Origin: Pseudomonas gingeri
GTDB taxonomy: Bacteria > Pseudomonadota > Gammaproteobacteria > Pseudomonadales > Pseudomonadaceae
Length of the DNA stretch: 64,000 nt
Assembly (NCBI RefSeq): GCF_013385635.1
Contig: NZ_JACAPR010000022.1
Coordinates: 46,333 to 110,332 of the forward strand
Direction of reading: 5' to 3'
Both the position numbers and the translations under genes were made by a program. This document shows, piece by piece, positions 21,401 to 31,500 of the stretch (position 1 is the first letter of the stretch; each line of letters opens with the position of its first letter). Under the pieces are notes generated by a model. The model saw only the letters and a list, made by a program, of their open reading frames with translations, made no database searches and was not told the origin of the DNA.

Positions 21401-22585
21401 ACAGTGCACGCGTACCTGGCGAGCACCTTGCCGACCCAGGTCCTGCCCGCCGCGTACCTGTGGCTGGAGGACCTGCCGCTGACCAGCAACGGCAAGATCG
21501 ACCGCGAGGCACTGCGGACCATGGCCGACCAGGACCTGGCGAGCCGTCAGGTCAACCTGTCCAGCCCGCGCGACCATATCGAACTCAAGCTCTATCAGAT
21601 CTGGAAAGGCCTGCTGCTGGCCCCGCAGATCGGCATCCGCGACAACTTCTTCACGGTCGGCGGCACCTCCATCGCCGCGATCAAGATGGCCCACCAGGTC
21701 GGCCAGGCCTTCGGCATCGAGCTGCCGATCCGCGTGGTGATCGGTCATCCGAGCATCGAGGAGCTCGGCGGCTGGATCCGCTCGGGGGCCAATCCGGCGG
21801 TGGCGCAAAGCAACCTGATCGAGTTCCGCCGGGGTGACGGCCAACGCAATGTGGTGTGCATCCATCCCGCCGGCGGTACGGCGTTCTGCTACTTGTCGCT
21901 GGCCAAGGTCCTGGCGGAATCGGTGGGGGTGTATGGCGTGCAGTCGCCAGGACTCAATCCCGGCGAAACCACCGAGCCGACCGTCGAGGCCATGGCCACG
22001 GCCTATCTGCGTCTGATCGAACCGCTGGTGGCGCAACCGCTGGTACTCACCGGCCTGTCGTTCGGCGGGCTGGTGGCCTACGAAATGGCCCGGCTGCTGA
22101 CAGCGGCGGGACACCGGCAGGTCACCGTGGTGCTGCTCGATACCCAGGGTTCGGACAACACCGCCTACCGGCAACAGATGGCCCCGGTGGACATGGCCGA
22201 GTTCCGCGACAAGCTGGTGCGCTTCAACGGCATGTATCCGGGTATCGATGACGCCCAGGTCGAGCGCTACTTCCATATCTACAACCACAACCGCATGGCC
22301 GTGGCGGAGTACGTCTGCCAGCCCAAGGCCGGGCGGGTGGTGCTGATCCAGGCCCGCGAAGGCTTCAGTCGCGCCCAGCTCCACGGACTACGCGATTTCT
22401 GGCGTCGTCGGGCCGGGGCCGGTTACCTGGCGAAACTGGTCAATGGCGGGCACTGGGACATGCTGGAAACCGTGGAGATGCGCCGTGTCGCGCGCACCCT
22501 AGAACAGGAATTGCGCCGTTTCGACAGCGCCGCCCGGGTGGTAGCGCAGGCCTTGCCGGCTGAATCTTTGACGCAGGAGGCGTAA
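18425..22585 (+). CDS. NRPS-3: TubC-type docking domain, C-A-T and thioesterase (terminal module)
   Basis: 1386 residues. Residues 1-50 resemble a TubC_N beta-hairpin docking domain (pattern LLDLFSRQGVSLEVDGDKLR). Then follow C (62-500, HHIIADG), A (525-1030), T (GGTS, Ser1082) and a type I thioesterase (1140-1350, GLSFGG with nucleophile Ser1212 and a late GHWD histidine). The A pocket reads DAWFFGVVIK, nearest to Leu codes such as DAWFLGNVVK, so an aliphatic residue is likely but not certain. The ATG overlaps the NRPS-2 stop (ATGA), indicating translational coupling. The docking domain plus thioesterase make this the natural end of the line NRPS-1, NRPS-2, NRPS-3, releasing a linear or cyclic peptide. 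Confidence 0.95.
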   Translation: MNAHQLLDLFSRQGVSLEVDGDKLRCKAPKGFLGEDLLQALKQHKQALIALLGEGDGIAPRMAGTTPLPLSFSQRQLWFLDQLEPGNPFYNIPNALLLRGRLGVAVLERALNELVRRHEVLRTTFGNLDGEPCQVVHPHRPMPLPVTDLRDLSPGEREARVRRRVSEDARAPFDLAGGPLLRASLLQLADEEYLWLYNLHHIIADGWSMGIVLREVVTLYGNYLGGEPSSLAPLPVQYADYACWQQRQLGGEALQEQLEYWRRTLADAPPLLTLPTDRPRPRVQGYAGATCHSRLGSGTLRGLQDLARQTQGSLFNVLMATLAVLLWRHSGQSDVSIGTPFANRGRAEIEPLIGHFVNTLVIRNHLQAGQTFAELLREVRVRMLEVHAHQDVPFERVVEAVNPQRDTAYSPLFQVMLVLQNTPGAAVEMPGLSLTPHGTSSATAKFDLAFELVEQDNGLQLTLEYNTDLFDAATVERLAGHYRQLLEQVAEDAKQPIGALNLLTAAEREQIVVDWNRSAPLAQVPGCVHHLVEARAASAPRDHAVLFESATLDYGELNSRANRLAHHLRGLGVGPDVRVAVCLERSLELPVAILAVFKAGGAYVPLDPTYPVGRLGHMLADSAPLVALAHGATRDLLRSAFAKTGREVPVFDLESDAASWAGQSAHNPDPRAVGLTPEHLAYVIYTSGTTGLPKGAMVAHRGLSNLLLWCSQVCGEGPDSAMLQKIPFGFDASAWELLWPLVTGGRLVLARPGGHLEPAYLVRVTREQRISALVFVPAMLQLFLEIDEVSDCVDLRNVFCGGGELTPSIARRFQEVLPNARLHNVYGPTETTVINSIWTLEPGAEVPARQLPIGRPIAQARLYVLDEHDTPVPVGVSGQLHIGGVGVARGYLGLESLTSERFIDSPFVPGDRLYRSGDLARYRPDGQLEFLGRNDFQVKLRGVRLELGEIEARLEGFPGVRRAVVLMVGDTAQNQRLVACCRVAMTSRPEEATVHAYLASTLPTQVLPAAYLWLEDLPLTSNGKIDREALRTMADQDLASRQVNLSSPRDHIELKLYQIWKGLLLAPQIGIRDNFFTVGGTSIAAIKMAHQVGQAFGIELPIRVVIGHPSIEELGGWIRSGANPAVAQSNLIEFRRGDGQRNVVCIHPAGGTAFCYLSLAKVLAESVGVYGVQSPGLNPGETTEPTVEAMATAYLRLIEPLVAQPLVLTGLSFGGLVAYEMARLLTAAGHRQVTVVLLDTQGSDNTAYRQQMAPVDMAEFRDKLVRFNGMYPGIDDAQVERYFHIYNHNRMAVAEYVCQPKAGRVVLIQAREGFSRAQLHGLRDFWRRRAGAGYLAKLVNGGHWDMLETVEMRRVARTLEQELRRFDSAARVVAQALPAESLTQEA

Positions 22586-25500
22586 TGGACAGTGTGCAGC
22601 AAAGCAGGACGCAGCAAGACAGTCAGCAGCCAGCAGTTCCGGCAACCTTGCTCGGGCGTTTCGCCCGGCAGGTGACGGCATCGCCCCAGGCCCTGGCGGT
22701 GATCGACCGGCAGACGCGTTTGAGCTACGCGGAACTGGCGGCCGCCAGCGAACGTATCGCCCACGGCCTGCTGGCGCGTGGCGTGCGCCCCGAACAGTCA
22801 CTGGCCTTGTGCATGCCGCGCTCCTGGCGCTGGCTGGCGGCGCTGCTCGGCGCCTTGAAGGTCGGGGCCGTGGTGGTGCCGCTGGACCGGGCCAGCCCGC
22901 CGCCGCGACGGACACGGATGCTGGAGGACAGCGCCTGCGTCGGGTTACTGGTGGACGAGCCGTTCGCCGATCTGCCGGCCAGTCTGTGGCAGGCTGAAGT
23001 GGCGGTATTGCTCGATACCCCGGCAACCCGCACCCTGCCGCCGACCAAGGCACCTGCCGAGGTGAGCTTCCTGTTCTACACCTCGGGCTCCACCGGCACC
23101 CCCAAGGCGGTGGAAGTCGGCGAGCTCGGGATCTTGCGCCTGGCACAGTCGGGCGGTTATATCGAGATTCGTCCCGGCGAACGCTTTGCCTGCCTGTCCA
23201 ACCCGGCGTTCGACGCCATCAGCTTTGAACTCTGGGCACCGCTGCTCAATGGCGGCACCTGCGTCATGATCGCCGATGAAGAACTGCTCGACGCACGACG
23301 CCTGGCCCAGGTTCTGGAAACCCAGGCGGTCGCCACGTTGTTCATGACGGTGTCGCTGTTCAACACCCTGAGCCAGGAATACCCGCGTTGCTTCGCCAGC
23401 CTGCGCCAGGTGTTGATCGGCGGAGAGCAGATCAGCGCCGTCGCGGTGCGCGACTGGTATCGGGCCAACCCGCACAGCGCCTGCCGGATCTTCAATGTCT
23501 ACGGTCCGACCGAATGCACCACCTTTGCCTTGTGCCATCCGATCTCCCGCGACTTCGAGGGCGCCACAGTGCCGATCGGTCGCCCCTTGCCCGACACCGG
23601 GGTACTGCTTCTCGACGAACAGCAAAGGCCGGTCACGCCGGGAACGCCGGGCGAGCTGTACCTGACAGGCAGCGGCGTGGCCCGTGGTTACCGCCAGCGG
23701 CCCGAGGAAACGGCGCGTTGCTTCGTTCTCTTGCCCGGCGCCGATGGCCAGCCACGGGTGCATTACCGCACGGGCGACCGGGGCCGCGAGAACGAGGCGG
23801 GGCTGATCGAATACATCGGCCGCGTCGACCGCCAGGTCAAGGTGCGCGGTTTCCGTATCGAACCCGGCGAGGTCGAGCAACGCATCCTCGACTATCCGGG
23901 CGTGGCCCAGGCCTATGTCTGCACCCGGCGCCAGGCCGCCGAGGACCACCAGTTGCTGGCCTTTATCGTGCCCCGCGACGAGCTGGACCCTGTCGGCTTC
24001 GACGCCCATCTGCGGACACAACTGCCGGCCTATATGCGTCCGCAGCAGCTGTTCCTGCTGGAACGCCTGCCTCTGACCGCCAACGGCAAGGTCGACCGTG
24101 TGCGCCTGCTGGAGCAGGGTGGTCAGCCGTGGCGCGCGCCAAGGGCCACGGCGGTCGAGGAAACACCGACGTTGTCCTGGTTGCTGGAGCAGGCGCGGGC
24201 GCTGCTGGGCCAGCCACAACTGGGTGGCGAGGACGATTGGTTGCGCAGCGGCGGCGACTCGCTCAAGGCCCTGCGCCTGCGTTCGGCGGTACGCCGGCAG
24301 TGGCGGGTGGAGCTGAGCATGGCGCAGTTGCTGGAGGACAACTTCGCCGGGCTGGCCGAGGCCATTGCTACGCCGCAGGAGCATCCCGCGCTGTATCCGC
24401 CGGCACCGCCGCCAAGCTTGTCGCCGCGCCTGCCGGCCACCACCGAGCAACGACGCCTGTGGTTGTTGCAGCAGCGCGAACCGGGCTCCACCGCCTATAA
24501 CGTGCCGTTGGTGCTGCGACTGCCGGCGGGCATCGAACTGGAGACCGTGAGCCTCGCCCTGGCGCAACTGGTCGCGCGTCACCCGGCATTGCGCACGGCC
24601 TTCGAGTCCGGGCCGGAGGGGATCGACCAGGTGGTTGCCGAACAGGGGAGCACCTGCCAGACCTTTGCCCGTGGGCAGTTCACCGAGGACAACTGGCCGG
24701 CGTTCGCCGCACTGATATTCGCGACACCCTTCGATCTGCGCAGCCCCACGCTGTTCCAGTCCTGGCTGTTGCCGTTCGCCGATGGCAGTGCGCGGTTGCT
24801 GCTGCACCTGCACCATAGCGTGGTCGATGGCTGGTCGCTGAACCTGCTGTTCGACGATCTGCTGACGCTCTACAGCGACATTCTCCATGGCCGTACCGCT
24901 GCTGAACGAGCCGATCGCCTGACGCCGCTGGAGTTCAGCCAGTGGCAGGGGCAGTGGAGCATCGCGCCACACTATCGCCAGCAACGCCGGGCCCTGGCGC
25001 AGTTCCATCGCGAGCAGCCGGAGGCATCGCCGGCATTGTTGCCCCAGCGCAGCGACGCCGGCAGCGAAGCCCGCCACTATCGCCAGGCACTGGAAACGGA
25101 GCAATGCCTGGCCCTCGACCGGTTCTGCGGACAACAACGACTGACCCGCTTCGAGGTGCTGATCAGCGTATTCGCCTGGAGCCTGCATGCCCTGACCGGT
25201 TTGCCGCGTCCACGTATCGCCAGCCCGGTGTCCAACCGGCCCCTGGCCGAGTTCGAGGATGCGGTGGGCATGTTCGCCAATACCGTGCTGATCCCGACGG
25301 CAGTCGACGGCGCCCGCTCCCTGGACGCACTGCTGCATGAGCAGACCGCGACGATTCGCCAGGTACTGGCGCTGCAGGATGTGACGCTGGCGGATGTGGT
25401 GGAGGACCTGCGCCTGTCGGGCAGCCAGGCGCTGTTCGATTTCATGTTCGTGCTGGAAAACACCGACTTTGCCAAGCTGGACGGTCTCGGCGAACCCCTG

Positions 25501-28500
25501 GCATTTGCCGGGCCGTTGCAGGCCAAGTGCCCGCTGACCCTGTCGCTGGTGGAGGGCGCGCAAGGGCTGACCGGCGAGTGGGAGTACCAGTGCGACTATT
25601 TCACCGAGGCACAGGTCCAGGCAGCCGCCGAGTTGTTCCGCCATAGCCTGGACCTGCTGTTGCAGACGCCGGACAAACCGCTGGACACGCTGCTGTTGCC
25701 CTATCGCCGCCGCCTGCCGGCGGCCAGCCAGGGCGCGGCGGGGCAGCCGCCGTTTACCACTGTGGCGGACTGGTTCGAGTACCAGGTGCGGTGCACGCCG
25801 GACGCCACGGCGCTGGTGGCCGGCGAACAGCGGCTGAGCTATGGGCGCCTGAATCAACTGGCCGATACCCTGGCGGCCACCTTGCGTGAAGATCCGGCAG
25901 TGCCGGCGCCGGGTGTTGCCCCCGGCCCGGTGCTGCTGTTCCTCGATACGTCAGTGGAGCATATCGTTGCCTTGCTGGCGCTGGCCAAGCTCAACCTGAC
26001 CGCCGTTCCCCTCGACCCCGGCTATCCCCAGGTCGTACTGCGCCAGGTACTGGGGCAGTCACAAGCCCATTGCCTGCTGTTCAGCAACACGACCGAGGCG
26101 GCCCTAGAAGGTCTTGGCGACCACGCCATCGCTCGTCATCGAGTGCAACTCGATGCCCCGGCAAGACCGTTCAACCGCGTGCCGCACCAGGGCGAACGAC
26201 CGTTGTACATGTTGTTCACCTCCGGCTCGACGGGCACGCCCAAGGGCGTCCAGGTCGCGGACCGGACCCTGTGCAACCTGCTGCAGTGGCAGCGCGGCGA
26301 GGGTGGTCTGGCGGCGCGGGCACGGACCCTGCAATTCTCCATGCTGTCCTTCGACGTTTCGTTCCAGGAGATTTTCAGCACTCTGTGCGGCGGCGGTTGC
26401 TACCACCTGATCAAGCCGGGCTGGCGCCAGGACGCAGCGGCGCTACTGAAGTACCTGCAGGACGCCGGTATCGAGCGTCTGTTCCTGCCCTGCGTGGCGC
26501 TGCAACACCTGGCCGAAACCGCCGTGAACCGGGGCCTCTATCCAACCCGATTGCGCGAGGTGGTCACGGCGGGAGAACAACTGCTATGCACCACGGCCTT
26601 GCGGGAATGGTTCGCCGGCATGCCCCTGGCGAGCCTGTTCAATCACTACGGGCCGAGCGAAACCCACGTGGTGACCGGCCTGCGCCTGGCGGGAGCACCA
26701 CGGGACTGGCCGTTGCGCGCACCCATCGGCCGGGCGGTGGACAATGCCTGCCTGCTGCTGGTGGATGAACACGACCGGCCGCTGCCGCCGGGCACACCGG
26801 GCTACCTGCTGGTGGCGGGGCCGATGGTTGCCCGCTGCTACCTGGGCGATCCGCAATTGAGTGCCGGCCGTTTCGTCGAACTGCCCGATGCCAATGGTGC
26901 CACGCGCCTGTTCTACCGTACCGGCGACCTGGCGCGGGTCGATGCCCTGGGCCATCTGCATTACCTGGGCCGTGACGACCAGCAGGTCAAACTGAGTGGT
27001 CATCGTCTGGAACTCGGGCAGATCGAGGCGGCGCTGATGCAGGCCCCTGAAGTGACGGGGGCAATCGTGACCCTGGAGGCCGAGCCGCCGAGACTGATCG
27101 CCTACCTGCAACTTGAGGGTATGGCACCCGCTGCCGAGGAACTGGACCGCCGGGTGGCCCGGGAACTGCCGGCCCATGTGCGGATCGATGCCTATCGGCG
27201 AGTCGGGCAATGGCCCCGCACACCCAGCGGCAAGGTCGACCGCAAGGCACTGGCGGGCCTGGGAGAACTGCTGGGACGCTCGACCCTGATTGAACCCGAG
27301 GCGTCGTCGAGCCCACTGGAACGTCGTCTGGGCCAACTGTTCGAAGCGGTGATCGGCCGCCCGATCAACCCGCAACAGACCTTCTTCGAGGCCGGGGCCA
27401 CCAGCCTCGGGCTGATGCGCCTGCACACCCGCTATAACCAGGAAGCCGATCTGCAAGTGAGCATGGCCGAGCTGTTCGAGCAGGTCACTCCGCGACGACT
27501 GGCCGCCCACTTGTCGAAGGCACCGGCGACGCCGGTCGAACCGCTGCTCGAGCGCGATGGTATTGATCAGCGCAATGCTCATTCACCCATGGCGGTGATC
27601 GGCATGGCAGTGAATGTCGCCGGGGCCGCGGACCTGAGCGCCTTCTGGTCGATGGTCGAGGCGGGCGGTTCGGGCATCGAACTGTTCAACGCCGAAGAGG
27701 GGCTGGTCGGTGCCCGTAGCCAACTGGCCGGGATGTTCGATTTCGATCCCGAGTACTTCGGCATCAGCCGCCAGGAAGCCCGGCTGATGGACCCGCAGCA
27801 GCGCCATCTGCTGATGGCCTGCGTGCAGGCCCTGGAGCACGCGGCGATTGTCCCCGTGGCGGACGGACCGCGCATCGGCCTGATCGCCAGTTGCGGCGAA
27901 ACCACCTACTTCCAGCAACTGCTGCGCCAGGCCGACGCGGCGCAGTTGCCGGATACCTTCCAGATGGCCCTGCACCACGACAAGGACTTCCTCGCGACCA
28001 AGGCGGCCTACCACCTTAACCTCGGCGGCCCGGCCATGAGCGTGCAGGCCGCCTGCGGCAGTTCATTGATCGCCGTGCACCTGGCGGCGGCGCTGCTCAG
28101 GCAGGGTGACGCCGATGTCATGCTGGCCGCCGGCGTGCTGGTGGACCCGACCCTGACCGAGGGTTATCGCTACCGGCCGCAACATATCTTCTCCCGCGAC
28201 GGCCAGTGCCGCCCCTTCAGCGACGATGCCAGCGGCACCCTCGGCGCTAGCGGCTATGGCGTCGTTGTGCTCAAGCCCCTGGCCCGGGCACAACGGGACG
28301 GCGACCGGATCTACGGAGTCATCGAGGCCTCGGCGCTGAACAACGACGGCCACGACAAGATGAGCTATACCGCGCCCTCGGTGGCCGGCCAGAGCGCGGT
28401 GATCCGCGAAGCGCTGGACAAGGCCGGACTGCGCGGCGCCGATATCGGTTATGTCGAGGCCCATGGCACCGGCACGCTGCTGGGCGACCCGATCGAAGTC

Positions 28501-31500
28501 GCGGCCTTGAGCAAGGCGTTCGGCGAGGCGCCGGCGAACAGTTGCGCCCTGGCCTCGGTGAAAAGCCAGATCGGCCACCTCGGCGCGGCGGCCGGCGTGG
28601 TCGGGCTGATCCGCGCGACACTGGCGGTGTATCACGGCGTGCTGCCGGCGAACCTGGGGTTCAACCGGATCAATCCGCAGATCGACCTGCAACACACGCC
28701 GTTCCATATCCCCACCGAAGCGCTGCCCTGGCCGGAGGGCCGGCGCCGTCTGGCGGGGGTCAGCAGCTTCGGTATCGGCGGTACCAATGCCCATGTGATT
28801 GTCGGTGAGGCGCCCGCGAGCGGGCCAGTGGTGTCGCAGCCTGTTCCGCAAAGCCTGCCGTGCCTGCTGATCTGCGCCCATAGCCGCACGGCACTGCAAC
28901 GCAATATCACAGCGATCAAGGCGTACCTTGACCGGTTCCCGCAACGCCACGAAGCGGTATTGCGTTTCCTGCAAACGGGTCGTCGTCAACACCGCTGGCG
29001 CTACGGTCTGGAGTATCGACCAGGTGAGCCGTGGGCGGTGGATGAAGCGTTGATCCGCGAAGTGCCGCTGTCGAGCCGACGCTGGCAGGCCCGGGACGCG
29101 ACGCCGCAAGCCATCCTGCAAGCCTGGTATGACGGTGCCCGGATCGACTGGCCGGCACGTTCGGCGCCGCCCCCCTGGGACCTCGGGCCATCGGCGTTCG
29201 ACCTGGAAGCCTGCCGGTTCCAGTTATCGGTAAAGCCCCCCGTTATCGTGTCCGAAAGTCCACCTGAGCTTTCCCGTAAACCCTTGCCAGAGTGGTTCCA
29301 CCAACGCCAGTGGCTGCGCGTACGCCGCTTGAGCGACAAGTCGTCCGACCTGCGCCGCGACACCCTGGTGGTCTGTGCCAACGAGCCCCTGGACAGTGCC
29401 TTGCTGGACGCCCTGGGGGCGGTCTACCGGCGCGTGGTCCAGGTACGAGCCGGCAACGGTTCGCGGCGCCTGGGACCGGACCGCTACGAGCTCGACCCGA
29501 GTGATCCGCAGGCGCTGTTGCCGTTGCTTACAGAGGTCGTCGAGCCGCAACTGACCGAGCTGGATTGGCTGCACGCCTTGCCGCTGTCGGTCGGCGGCGC
29601 GGTGAACGAGCAAAGCCTGGCCGCCGCCCAATGGGCCTGCCTGGATACCCTGGGCGCCCTGATGCAGGCCTGGGGCGATTCACGTCCGGCGAAGTTGCGC
29701 TTGTGGCTGCTGTCCTGGCAGGCCTGCGCGGTCGAAGGCGAGATCAACAGACCGGAGCTCGGCGCACTGGCCGGGGCCTGCGAAGTGCTGCCTCAGGAAT
29801 ATCCGCTGCGCTGCCACTGGCTGGACCTGCCGTCGGCGCACTGGGCCGACCAGGCCGAACGGCTGGCGGTGCTGCTCAGCGACCCGACGGCATTGCCCCG
29901 ACGCCTGGCGATTCGTGGCGACTACCTGTGGCAACCGCGACTGATCGCCAGTGCGCCGCCGCCAATGCCTGAAACCTCCGCCTTGCTGCCCCTGGCCGGG
30001 ACGTTCCTCGTCCTGGGCGGCAGCGGCGGGATCGGCAGCAGCCTCTGCGAACATTTGCTGCAAGCGCCTGGACGGCGGGTGGTGCTGATATCCCGCAGAG
30101 GTGAACTGCCGGCGAACCTGATGGCCCATCGCGGACGTATCGACAGCCTGCAGGCCGATATCGCCGACCTCGCACGCTGGCCGGCGGTGCTCGAACAGTT
30201 GGCCGAACGCTACGGCGAGCTGGCCGGGGTCATTCATGCGGCGGGCGTCGGGGCCGGCAGCCTGGTCCGCCATCGCGATGCGCGGCAGATGGACTCGGCC
30301 ATGGCCGCCAAGACCCTGGGCATGCTGGCGGTGGAAGCGCTGATCGCGCGACTGGCTCCCGGTTTTGTCCTGTACTGCTCGTCCATGTCGGCCATGCTTG
30401 GCGGCGCGGGGCATATGGACTATGCCGCGGCCAGCGGGGTACTGGATGGTTTTGCCCATTACCACCCGGACCCGGCAAACCGGTGTGTACGGATGGGCCT
30501 CAACTGGGATATCTGGCGCGAGCGCGGCATGGCCACCACCGTCACCTCCAGCGACGAAGCCCATCAACGCCACCTGGCGGTCGGGCTGTCGGTCGAAGAG
30601 GGGGCCCGGGTGTTCGACCTGGCCCTGGCGATGCAATTGCCGCAGTGCCTGGTATCGACCACCGCCATCGAGGCGTCGCGGGCTTTTTATCCGGTTCGCC
30701 ACCAGGGCGGGGTGACGGTCGCCGATAGCCTGGCTACCGGACAGGGCGTCGATCCGGCCGAACATCTGCATCATTGCCTGTGTCAATGGCTCGGCCTGGA
30801 CACCTTGCCGGACGATGCCTCGCTGTATGACCTGGGCGCGGACTCGCTGACCCTGCTCGACCTGATCGACGAGGTGCAGTCGCGGCTGGGCATCGGCCTG
30901 CAACTGTCGCAGTTCAGCCACAAGGTCAGCCTGGCGGAAGTTCTCGCCCTGATCGATGCCAGCCATGCCCAGGACTGTCCTGCCAGCAACAGCGCCATCG
31001 ACTGGGCGGACGCGGTGCAACTGGATATCTGGAATCCGGGGGCCGGCAAGGAATGGCTGTGCCTGGTCCATCCGGTGGGCGGCGATGTGCAGGCCTATCG
31101 CGAGCTGGTGGCGGCATTGCCCGCCACTCTGGGCGTCTGCATGATTGCCGATCCGGCGTTGCAGCATCCACAGTTGCCGCCGATCAGCCTCTCGCAACGG
31201 GCCGCCTGCTACTTGGCGGCCTTACAGGCGCGCTTCCCGCGTGAGTCTTTTGACTGGCGGCTGGCTGGCTGGTCCTTCGGTGCGTGGGTGGCCCAGGCCA
31301 TGTGCGCGGCGGCAGGGCAGATGGGCCTGGAGCAACCCCGGCTGTACCTGATCGACCCGCCCGCGCCGGATGCCGGTGCCGAGCTGGCACGGATGGATGA
31401 GCGGCAGATCGAGACGGTGTTCCAGCGTGAGTTTTCACAACGCTGGCCGCAGGCGGGCGGGCAGGGCTTATCCGAGGAGATGCAGGGCTATCGGCAACGG

